Of a DNA stretch of 64,000 bases, positions 37,942 to 48,450 are shown piece by piece. The notes under the pieces were generated by a model. The model did not search any database, was not told the origin of the DNA, and saw nothing but the letters and a program-made list of their open reading frames with translations. Positions within the stretch are counted from its first letter, which is position 1; every line of letters begins with the position of its first letter. Position numbers and translations under genes: made by a program. Origin of the DNA: Neospora caninum Liverpool (taxonomy: Eukaryota; Apicomplexa; Conoidasida; Eucoccidiorida; Sarcocystidae); the NCBI RefSeq assembly GCF_000208865.1, contig NC_018390.1:2555770-2619769 (forward strand). The letters are read 5' to 3'.

Positions 37942-40328
37942 CTATTCAATCGCGATCTCCGCGCCGGCGTCTGCGAGAGTTTTCCGGACTTCCTCGGCCT
38001 TGACTTTGTCGACTTGTTTGAGAATTGTGTTGGGCAGCGCATCAATCACTGCTTTCGCCTCCTTCAGGCCCAGGTCGGTTCGCACGGTCCTCAGTGTCTT
38101 GATGACAGCGATGCGTTTATCGAGCGGCACGGCTTTTATCACCACGTCGAACTGCGTCTTCTCTGGAGGCGCCTCCTTCTTCTCCTCTGCTTCGGCGTCT
38201 GAAGGCGCTGCCCCGGCTCCTGGCCCCGCGACTGCTAGCCGCGCGGAAACGCCGAACGTTGCCTCAATCAGCGAAACAAGCTCGGCTGCCTCCACGAGAG
38301 TGAGTTTTTTGATTTCCTCCAGAACAGCTTGCGCGCGAGGCGACGCGGGCGGGGACGGCGGCGGCTCGGCAAAAAGCGCGATAGACTGGCTGCGGGAAGA
38401 AGGCGCAAAACAGGCAGACGCTGCAGGAGAGGTCGGCGCGGCTGCCGGATGACGCACAGACTGCGCACAGGAGGGCGATGCAAAGGAGAGAAGGCGTCTC
38501 GTCCCTGAAGGCGACGAAGCGATGAACAGAGGCGGCGAAAACCTCGAGGAAAGGTTCAGAGATCCCCGAAAACCAGGTACCAAGTGGACTGTACGAGCGC
38601 TTGGTTTCCCGTCTCCGGTGGGCACGCACCGCGAACGGGCACGCCCGCCAGAGGGGTGCGAAGCGCAAGAGGCGAGAAGGCGAGACGCGTTGCCTTCATC
38701 TGCGGAATACGACTTGAAATGGAAGGCGGGGGGAGGCATCAACTGAGCCCCCGAGGCGCATGACAGTCGCAAGGAGGAAGAAAAAGAATCGGAGACGGGG
38801 GTGTTTTCTCTGGTGCTGAGAGCCTGCGCGGGGTGCCGCGCAGCTTTTCGAGTGTGCCGCCACGAAACAAGAAAAGAGTAAAGCGATTCTTGAGAGGAAG
38901 GTGAAACAGGGAGACGCGAGGAAGAAGGCCAGAGGGCATTCGAAGGGGGGGGGACTGAGTGAGACGCCGAAGGGAGAGAGACGTCTCCAGCAGCGTCGAA
39001 GAGGAAAAGCGGAGGAACGCTGCTCTGCCTCCACAGTCGCTCCGAAGGTGGGGGCGAAACCCCTGAAGAAAGGAACGAGAAAAACGAGGAGGAGAGACGA
39101 GAAAAAGCTGGGGAGTTGGGCCCGGAGGGCGAGATAGGACGAGCGAGACAGCCCGCCACTGGGATCGCAGAAGAAAGATCGAACGAGCCTGGCTCAAAAA
39201 ACAGAGGCAGAAACAGACAAAGCAAGAGACGGGTTGTCGGAGTTCCTTTTCGGCGGACAGAAGCGAAAGAATCGAAAGAACCCCCAGGAGCACTTCGCCG
39301 CACAGCTCTGCGCTTCTCGCCTGCGCCACTCAACCTTGCACAAGGGGGAGCAGCGTTCTGTGGCTGTGGCGACAGCCTCGACTGACAACTCCGCAGGAAA
39401 GAAGAGAAAGAACGAAAGTCCGAGAAGCTACACCCCGCAGACAGACAGCTGTCCACAGTTGGAAATAGCCCAGAAGCGCCGGAAGGCGCATCGCCTCGAG
39501 AGAAAATGGCCATTCCTGCCGGTGCAGAGGGAAACACACGCCAGGAAGAAGTCCGATATCTGTTCTCGAGGAAGGGCGCTACAGCCGAAAAGAGGGGTTT
39601 CACAACGCGAATTTCACCGGAATCGCCTGCTTATTTCCTGTGGAGCGACAGAAGATGGATGGGCGCGCCTCCACCGAAAGAACAGCCCCGGACAGCTGTT
39701 CCATCGAAGCCTCTGCTGACGGACGGAAAATTCATGGTGACAGGTACGTGTCTCGAAGCGAAACAGTTCTATGGAAAGAAAACATTTTTCCTAAGGGCAA
39801 CAATCCCTCTGAATAAAGAGAAAAGGGTGAGACATGAGGATGTGTGCGACAAACGAACCCGCGAACTGTGGACAGGTCGACTAGACCGCATGTGTCCGGG
39901 AAAGGTTCTGCGAAGACGTTTCCAGCGGACGCACCTCGGCGCTCTTTTCGCGTCCTTGGCGGACGAAGCTGATGGATTCTACAAGGATTCACACTTGAGA
40001 CAGTCGGGAAAACAGGAAATGTCGTAAAAAGCTCGAGACAACTGCAGTAACCAACAAAAACGGCGGCGCATCTCTTCCCGGGAACTCTCAGGGCCACTGC
40101 ATGCAGGAGGTCGGCTGAAGACGATCCTTTCAAAAAAGTTAGGCAGGACGTCGTCAGAAAAAAGAGGGGTTTCTTAGGTTTCACACCCAACAGGGCTCTG
40201 AATGGAAGGAAAAGGACGGTAGTCAAATCTCCTTCCGGCTTCCACTCACCTCCAAGACAGGAAAATCGGCTGCATGCGCACACGCACCGCAGGCTGGCCC
40301 CTTCAGCTGCCGCAGCTGCTGCGAGCAT
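37942..40328 (-). CDS. rplL: Organellar ribosomal protein L7/L12 with long N-terminal extension
   Basis: The C-terminal 128 residues are a bacterial-type L7/L12. They contain the N-terminal dimerisation helices (EEIKKLTLVEAAELVSLIEA), an Ala/Gly/Pro hinge, and the C-terminal domain (FDVVIKAV, KIAVIK-like RIAVIKTLR, LGLKEAKAVIDALP, AEEVRKTL). The protein forms the flexible ribosomal stalk that recruits translation GTPases; a bacterial-type copy here must serve the apicoplast or mitochondrion. The model is exon 40328-40250 (ending CTTGGAG|GTGAGT) joined in phase 1 to 39626-37942, giving 587 residues. The 5' exon and splice are inferred from phase only. About 450 residues precede the domain, Ser/Pro/Arg-rich with a hydrophobic run (RLLLCLFLPLFF). 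That is far longer than a normal transit peptide, so an unseen intron or internal start is possible. Domain confidence is high; N-terminal confidence is low. Confidence 0.75.
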
Positions 40329-41478
40329 CGCCGAGAGGAGTTAGAGCAGAAACTGGATTGCACACTTCTGTTTTGGAACGGCCACACTTTCTCGACAGAC
40401 ACAAGCGTTCTTTGCTGGAGGAGTCTTTTTTTTCTTTGCCTGTCTGTAACAGAAGATACTTGCCTCAGTCTCTCGAGCGAGGTCTGTGGCATGTTTTGTT
40501 ACCGCGAATTTGTGCCTCTCAGCGCGACGGAATCTCGATATCGTGTTCAAAACTTCTTCCCTGCAGAGGCCCTCGAAGTGGTGGGGCATTGAGGACGGTC
40601 GAGAAACGCCGCTTTTTTCCAAGGATCATGCGCGCTCGCTACCCTATACCTATTGGCTCTGTGGAGCAAATCATATACAGGCGCTGGAGCCACAGTTCTC
40701 TACACCACTGCAGACTTCTTCACGACCTAGCCACGTCACGCAACACAAAACTGCACAGAGTCCTGCGCTCGAGTTTAGCACTTTGACAATGCTACCTCGT
40801 AAGCATATCCAGGGTCGTCGTCTTCTCCTTCGCCGCCGGTCATTCAATGAGGCGTGTGTGTATGTCACTAGGCAGACGCTTACGCGTCTTGCCCCTGCCG
40901 TCATTCATCATCCTTTTTTGTTAGTTAATGCATATTTTTTCCTGCGAGACCGGTTGCCGATGAGGATGCCACGAAGGCAACAGGCCTAATGGTGGCGGTT
41001 TGCTTTCTTGGGGGCGCCTAGCGAACTGTTAAGGTCTGCTTAGATGTTCGTGAAAAAAATGCAGATTGTATCTGCTGCTTGACGCCTGCAGCGCATCTGG
41101 AATAATCCTGGCCTCGGATGACAAGGCCGCGCATGCACCCGAAGGGCAGCACGAGTCACAACTAAGAGGCGCATGGGCTTCCACGTCTCTCTGGTATCCG
41201 GCGAGGCTTGTCACTATGTAATCCTAGTTTATGTAGACAGAAACGATTCCGCAAGCTGGCGAGGCTTCGCATACGGTACACTGCAGGTTCGTAACCTCCG
41301 GGTAAATACAAAATTATCGTTAGCCTCTTTGGCAAACGGCTAGGGCAATCGTACAGTAGCCAGTTCTGTATTATTGCTGTACACCACAACCCCCCCCTTG
41401 GACTGCCTGAACCCACTTCAGGTGGGCACCAGAGAAACCGAGTTTGCTTGCACACGCTTCTGAAAGCTCGCCGTCTCC
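40329..41478. other. Intergenic region between L7/L12 and the hydrolase (tandem minus-strand genes)
   Basis: It lies 5' of L7/L12 and 3' of the hydrolase. No exon was recognised. From about 40.9 kb rightwards the sequence loses the long pyrimidine runs seen to the left. Confidence 0.45.
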
Positions 41479-43666
41479 TCATTCGAGCCTCAGAATAGAA
41501 AAAACAGCGGCAACATGCGCAAGGGTTCGGTCGTCCGTCTCGTGCGTGCCGTCAAGAATCGTTTCTCTCGTCACACAGTAACCGCGATCTTCGAATGCTC
41601 TTCGCCATTCTTCCTGGCTCCAGGCAGGACACTCTTTGTCTTTCGAGCCGAACAGAAAGAAGATCTTCACCTGCAAAGATGGGCAGGAAGAATCGTTGTG
41701 TCGAGTCAGCAGTCACATATGTAAACATCTCACCTTTGCTAGCTTCCCTAGGCGCTTCGCTTACCTGTTTAGCGTGATTGTCGGCTCGGCTGACAAGAAA
41801 CTGAAGAACTCGCTCGGCCAGTAGAGGCGCCCCAAGGCACACCACCGCCTCAACGGGAAACTACGAAGCAACACACAAACAGGGACATCGCATTGGGGCG
41901 TTGCATCCTCATCCTCCAGTGTTTTCGGGTTGTGACGATTTGTTTATCCTTCGGACGGATCACCCTGCAGAAGCAAGTGTCTTCATACGCGGGGTTGTAC
42001 TGCAGAACACGCGAGGAAAGATAACAGATGTTTGAACTAACACGGCAACGTCACTGGGCGCATTTTTGGAACAACATAGTTTTGAACGACAGCGAAACAT
42101 TCGGAAACAGCGAGGGAGGCAGAGGGAACCAGCGATTATGTTCCGGCACCCACGTCGAGTTTTGTCAGGGCGGTTAGAAGAACAACCAGGGCGCCTTCGC
42201 CGCTGCCAGCAAGAACAACCGGCCGCTGTTTTTGCGAGACGTTTTCTGTGCTCGAATTTCCTGCATTTTCGTCTGCTTTCTTTGTGCGGACTTTTTCCTC
42301 GATCAAATCTGCAAGTAGGTCGCAGCTGTAAACAGGACCTCGACAGTAGGCAACCCTCATGAAAGTTTGCTAACCGCGCAGGTACGTCACAGATACTGCC
42401 TGAGAATGGGAAGCGTATCTTATTGTGAGGCTGTTCACCGTTATCTGAACGAAAATCGATGGCAAACGGAAGGCAGGCACCGACACAGTATGTCATCGTT
42501 TCTAGCTTCTTCACCGTTCTTCGGTGCGCTGGTTGCTGCTTTTGAGTCAGATACGCATCTCCACCCAAGAACCTCCTCCCACCGATGAGGGAGGCAATGA
42601 TCTTAGCCGGATACTCTCAGCTCCAAGCCGTGGGGAATTTCTAACCTCGTCTCCAGATCTTTGAGGACCTCAATCTCCTCGGGTGTTACGGCACGGAGAA
42701 CTCCGTTTGCGCCACTTTGCGTACCGCCAAGGCGACTTGCTGCTTGGGACCGGTTGCGCTGTCCAAAGGGCACTCTGGTACCAGGTGATTCGCGTGCGAG
42801 CAGATCAGACAACCTCGTTGTTGCCCAGCATGGAAGATCGTCGCCATCCTACAAACCAAAATTCTCCTCAGCCGACCAGATTTCAGCAGTTCCAGAGAAA
42901 ATCGGACGGGCGGACGCCTGGACACTAGAGTTGCTGCAGTACGGCCGACACCCTAGTCCCGATTCAAAAACTGACAGAGTTTCCCAGTACAACCGCTGTT
43001 TCCACTAGACATGCTCCGCTTTGCTTGAGGAATATTGTCCTAGTCCTGTCTTGGCAATTTTTCTGTCCACGTGCTTCTTCAGCTGGCTTCAATAGTTACA
43101 AGGAACGCTATATGAACCAAGAAACAAAATCATCGAAACGTACCACTGGGCACATGAAGGGGCCGGTGGGAAAGACAAAATGCGATCCTCGGAACGATTC
43201 CTTGAAGTGTTGTCTGTAATGCCTCAAGAGAATCCGTAGTTCTTCTGGCACTTCACCGCGGGCGTGCGCAAAAATACACAGCGGCGCGGGGTCCATTTCT
43301 CCCGACCTATTTCCAATGAACGTTTGCTCCGGAGCCAGCTCGAGAAAAGAGAGGCCTTCTCCATCTGACGGATCAGACGAAGAGGCCACCACGAGGGGCA
43401 ACTTGTGTTCAGAGACGTGTGTAAATAATCCGCGAGACAATCGACGACCGTCGAGCCGGCCACGAATGCAAACAATGTATCGCGGATAAACACAGTTGGC
43501 GTTCTTCTGCTACAGTTCCGTTCGAAATGAAGCGGTCTTGGTTCTCAGTAGCGACGTGAGCGTTTGTCGAAACTATGGGAGCTGCAGGAGTCATTGCAAA
43601 TTTTGATAAACTGATGACCGTAGGAAATAGCTGAGATTCATAAGATCCCCATGCGGACGTGGACAT
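41479..43666 (-). CDS. Alpha/beta hydrolase of the acyl-protein thioesterase/carboxylesterase type
   Basis: Six exons in phase, 357 residues: 43666-43514, 43401-43144, 42848-42646, 42325-42154, 41860-41765 and 41670-41479. After a 90-residue N-terminal extension, the fold follows the APT/phospholipase-carboxylesterase order: core strand PLCIFAHARGE, HFVFPTGP, a DLPCW segment where APTs have P-x-W, a helix CDLLADLIEEKVR, the nucleophile strand VVLAGSGEGA, VVCLGAPLL, FFLFGSKDKECP and ILDGTHET. A Ser246-Asp305-His337 triad is visible. The nucleophile elbow reads A-G-S-G-E instead of G-x-S-x-G, which is unusual. Known family members cleave acyl-thioesters from proteins or lysolipids; the substrate here is not predictable. 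The next gene upstream on the same strand ends 486 bases away. The start ATG and the first intron (108 bases) are the least certain parts. Confidence 0.75.
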
Positions 43667-44152
43667 GGGGAACGGAACAGAGAAGCGTGGTGGCAAATAT
43701 TTGTGTCCGCAGACCGCATCATCTCGCGGTATTGCTCGTTACGCAGAAGCAAAATTCGTAAGTCTGAGCTCAGCCTACCAGTCGTGACGGCTACTGAAAA
43801 GTTAGGTCGCTCGGACGCCTTGTCCTCAGAAGCGTGCCTCGTGCTGTCGATACTAGCGTTGCGGGTGCTTTGTGCGAAAAGAGATTCTTGTGCCTGCCTA
43901 AGGTGTAAAAGCACAGGAGTTGAAACAAAGCCTTCCTTTCGTCGACGCAAAAGTCTCTCGTGACCGCCTCTTTGGAGTTTGCCTTATCCCAGAATTCGTT
44001 CCCTTATCTGGGTTCCCACCCACCGCTCGGATGCATCTTTGGCCAGACGGCAAGCGACACCAGCAGCACCGTGGAAGTTCCCCTGTCCTCTCCCGGGCTA
44101 TCGTTGTGAGATCTGTCGCGTTCTGCGGCCAATCTCCCTTTTGAAAGTTGTT
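43667..44152. promoter_or_regulatory. Short tandem intergenic region upstream of the hydrolase
   Basis: 486 bases separate the reductase stop codon from the hydrolase ATG. It must hold one 3' UTR and one promoter or 5' UTR. A Ser/Arg-rich open frame crosses it without family similarity. Confidence 0.4.
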
Positions 44153-47100
44153 CTACAGTCCAGAGTCTTCTGCCGACAGCGGCGTGATCCTGAAGTGGGG
44201 CTGGCTCCGAAAACAAGACCCAGCCATGAGTTGTGTTTTCTGGTTCACTGCTGTTTCCCACCTGGCCTGTTGCTCTCGGAGAAGCGTTTTCTGCTGCTCC
44301 TCTTCAAAGAGCAATCGTTCGGTCTCCAACGATGCGAAGGATATCATTGGCTGCCGGAAGCAGCTGCCGCTGTTGTCTTCGTTTAGCGCAAGCAAAGCAG
44401 CTGAAACACCGTCAGTCTGCACGCCGAACCTCAACGCAAACCTCATGAAAAAAGCATGTAACACCCTCGTACTTTGCTCCTGGTACATGAGCTGTGTTCC
44501 TAGGTGAGCAAGCTCTAGAAGTGTCACTTACACCCAACTCGGCAGTGAAGTCGATGGGCTCAGCGAGATCCACAACGAGTTTCCCTGCTCTAACGAGCGC
44601 GCCGACACTTTCTAGTGCGGATCTCATTTTCTGCTGGTTGCGCGCGCTTTGTAGCCACCCATTGAGGTAGAAGGACTCCAGGTGAATGCTGCGGCTGAGG
44701 AACAGGCCAGTGGGGACAACACGCCACGAGGATCTTGAGTTTGTACTGGAGTATAAATCCAAGTATCAGTAGAAGGCGAGTAAAACTGTGCGCCGTATCC
44801 TGTGGCGGTTTGGTAAAGGCCACGGGGTATCAGCACTGTGATGCTCACGTGGAGATAACCGTGTTCGGAGAGCAATGATGGCAATCGTGGTCACTCAATA
44901 CTTCCCTGATTACACAAAAAATTACTTTCGATTTTGCAAGATGGAGGAGCGCGTCGCCGTTCCCGTACTTCCAATGGTGCTATAGTAAGGCCAATGTAAC
45001 GGCCGTTGGGCAAAAAGGGATAAGGCGCACCCTCTCGAGTAGGTTGGATTGTTGCAGTGAGCCTCACCTCAACAGTTCGTTCCAGGGGATCGCCGAGTGG
45101 TCGTTTGTCTGTGGAATCATTCCGGCTGCATGCACAAGAATGACTTTTCCCCCGCGGGCGATCCAAGAAGCCGCGGTGAGGCCTCCCAGACTCCCTCCGC
45201 TCAGTTCAAATGACACCAGAGGGAGACTCTGGCGTTTCTTCGTCAGAACGTTGGCAACGTTAACTCCAGGCGAGAAGACTTCATCCGCCCCCAAGGATCG
45301 GAGGTATTGAGAGACTTCCGGTCCGCTGACTTTCTTCTGGGTCTGTCTCGACTCAAATCGGTTCTGACTAGAAGAACTATCCCTGGAGGTACACCGGCCA
45401 GCGAGAAAGGCATACCAGCACGCCAGTGACACTTGCTGTTTCATCAGAGGACTGTTGCAGCCGCTGATAATCCTCGGGCGTTGCCGGGGTCTGCCCCCTG
45501 CGCATTCCATGCCCGTCCAAAAAGTAGTGATCCGACTGGAAACTCGCACCTCGTCAACGGACACAGCCCACAAAATTCAGACAGAAATCCCCGCAGTGTC
45601 CCTCTGCTACCCATCGCATAAGGTGACAGATATGCCAGATGCGACTTCGGCTGAATATCAGTCTCGCACGGATCTTCCGGCGGAGTGAAACTGACAGGGA
45701 CATTGGCTGTACAAAGAACTTTTTGACCAGTGCTATGACCGGGGTTGTTCCCAGTTCCGTTAGTACAGAAGAGCTATGAACCCATTGATGTGTCTTTGTT
45801 TGCGTATCCTCACCGAACTATGCAGATGCAGCGTAAGCCCAGCAGTCGACAGAATTGAACGATCATTTGTCCTACGAGACAGCCTGCACCGTTCACGAGA
45901 ACTGCATCGCCAGGCCTGAGGGACCTTGTGTATTCCTGGAGGAGGTAATACGCTGAACGCATGTCCGGACAGTAAACCGACGGCCAAAATGGTTTTATAG
46001 AACTGGTGCCACACCCGCAAATGTTCTGGATGGTTTTTCCGGGGATGATCTAGTTTCTGGGAAACACTACCCGTGGAGCAGGAGCCACATTCTCAGTCTA
46101 GCACACTCTTTTTCCCATCTTTGTGTGATATCATATTCATCTCCTAGTTCGACACATCCCTAGCCGCTTCATTATTCGGCTCACCAAGGAAGAGTTCTTT
46201 AGCAACCGCTGTCTCTTCAGTGCGCGGAAAAAGATCCTTCGAGACAATCATGAGGTCGCGCTCCGCACAAACGGAAGCAGCTCTCCAGCAGCCCAGACCG
46301 GCCCCAAGAGGAATGACATAATCACCGCGTTTAACGACTTTTACACCTGGGCCAACGTCAACGACCTCCGCCAGCCAGGAGCAACCGAGAACGACTTCAT
46401 GTGTTGAACCGTTTGATTTCGCCGAGGGGTCATCGTTCGTGACGGAAGCCTTCTGGAAAGGAGCCGAGGCAGAACATGAACACAGTGCTTTTTTTCCGAA
46501 TATCCAAACCAGCCATGAACGTATGCGGGTTTGCGACAATACCTTGAGACTTGACCAGCATAGACCCTGAAGTTGGCAACGGTAGAACATATGACAATAC
46601 CTGGAAAGGCCAGTTATCTCGGCGTTCGTCCTCCGTTTGTGCTGTAGCTCCTAGAACGTCATATCCTTCCCTGAAAACGAAAATCATGAGGGTATTTACA
46701 GGTTCCCTCTATCAAGCCGTTGTCAGACTGCCTACCGCAGAACTTCCCACGGATGTGCATGATGACTGAATCCTCGCAGATGAAGTGGTCTACATGCCAC
46801 TTCGCTGTTAAGGCTGCCATGGGCGCACACCATTCCAGTATATTTCAGACTACGAAATTCGTGGAGCGTTATAAAAGGTTTTCGGGGGTCCGAAGCACCT
46901 ACCGGATCATAACCAGATCGTAAGGGAGTACGGGGGCATGCAGAACGCGAACCAGTACTTCACCCCAATCTAGGTCGTCTTTCAGCTTCATGCGAGTCGC
47001 TCTGATAGGGAATCTCTCCCGGCTTTCGATTTCCTGAACGGAAGCTTCTAGGCGCTTCCTAAACTGTTCTTCGTGCCCCCCACTCGCAGGGATTTGATGG

Positions 47101-48450
47101 TCCGCGTGACCGTTGTAGACAACATCGCTGTGTCGCCTGTGGTGGCTCGGCGCCAAACCATCTGCGACAATCGCAGAGACCGGCCACGTGCACTGATGCC
47201 GATGGAGTTCGTCTTCTTTTGGCCTCAGCGCGCGGCCCTGGGAGTTTAGAATCGTATCGTCGTTTACGACGTACAATGCTGAAGCGGGACGCGAGCGAAG
47301 CCACTGTTCAAACCCTTCGGAGTGACTCACGGCCCCTCCGCCCCTGTCGAGACGGCGAAATAAATCAGTTGTTTCGGGTTCACTTGCATCACGGAATAAG
47401 GTGGCCTTGGTTTCGCTAGCATGAGAATACGCTTGTCCCAGACTGGAATCTGGTGGAGATCTCTGTCAGGGACACGAAAAGGAAGACAAGGTGATTGCGA
47501 TGTCTCTGGCGTCGTAGAGCTGAGCGATGCAAGGATTTCAGTCGCAAAGCCCCTGCAGTGGGCTGCACAGCACGAAATCTACCAGGCGGCATTGTGTCAT
47601 TTGCCGGTGGCTGCGGAACGTATTCACAAGTACCTGTATACATACAAAGATATGCGTAGGCCCATGTACGGGATCCCCAGCGGCAAGTGCCTCACGGAGC
47701 TACACACACGATATCTATGTGCGTTCCAACCTCACTTTGGTAAATTCGGAGGTAGCCTCCAGCCTTTCCGTCTTGTAGAAGCTGGTTACAAAACGCTGTT
47801 CGACGGCCGCTGGTCGCTGATCTAAATCGGCGTCATTGCTGTTAGGTCCCGCCTTCCGGTTCTCTGTGTGCCGACGGAGAGAGCTGTCGTAGTCCTCTCT
47901 GGCGCGAGTGTCGCTAAGGGTTTCGAATGCATGTTGAATTTGCAGGTATCGTTCTTGATCAGCTTTTGCGCCACTTGACTTCTTGTCTGGATGGTACACC
48001 TTCACCAAATGCCTGAATGCCTGTGACAGCCAACCAGAGGCAAGAATTCGGAGTCGGGTCAGATCACCATTTGAGTGGTGACTTCCCCAGCGTAGCTACT
48101 TGCTTTTATCCACCGATCTCACCGAAGAATTCCACCCCACTTCACATGTCGTTCGTTCATGTAGGGATGTGCGCTTCGGCGACAGAGCACGGCCGGGGAT
48201 CGGGAGGACTGGGTTTCCCCCAGGATGAAAGGCAAGTTTCTACTAGACTCAGCCATCGGCAGCGTAGTAGATGACGATGCCTCGAACGACCCTTTTTGGC
48301 AATGCGGCGAGGAGTGCTTCGACAATCTGAGTGATTCAGCCCACACACCGAATCGCGGAAAACGATGAATTTTCGTACCTTTTTAATGTCACTGAGAGTC
48401 GCCTCAGGCGACAGACCAAGCACCTCGTAGTGCGTCTCAGTTCGTTCCAT
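44153..48450 (-). CDS. J-domain/enoyl thioester reductase (MECR/Etr1-type) fusion protein
   Basis: Nine exons in phase, 722 residues: 48450-48379, 48020-47736, 47462-46903, 46670-46601, 46452-46185, 45952-45814, 45382-45068, 44745-44534 and 44400-44153. Residues 5-75 are a J domain: HYEVLGLSPEATLSDIKKAF, HPD at 34-36, then LQIQHAFETLSD. Residues 120-280 are a linker of unknown type. From about 281 comes a medium-chain reductase of MECR/Etr1 type: EVLVRVLHAPVLPYDLVMI, Gly-Tyr309 where MECR has its active-site Tyr, GRYVIP-like GDYVIPLGAGLGCWR (372-386), RPGDAVLVNGAG with GQ (nucleotide site, about 432-447), YLRSLGADEVF, and SIHLESFYLNGW. MECR reduces trans-2-enoyl thioesters with NADPH in mitochondrial fatty acid synthesis. 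No mitochondrial presequence precedes the J domain. The linker exon 47462-46903 runs without a break from J-side to reductase sequence, which argues against two separate genes. Confidence 0.75.

Noticed and set aside
42686..42925. Minus-strand frame with a CX2CX4HX4C zinc-knuckle pattern
   Set aside because: It overlaps hydrolase exon 42848-42646 in another frame. Splice phase supports the hydrolase frame, so the pattern is coincidental.
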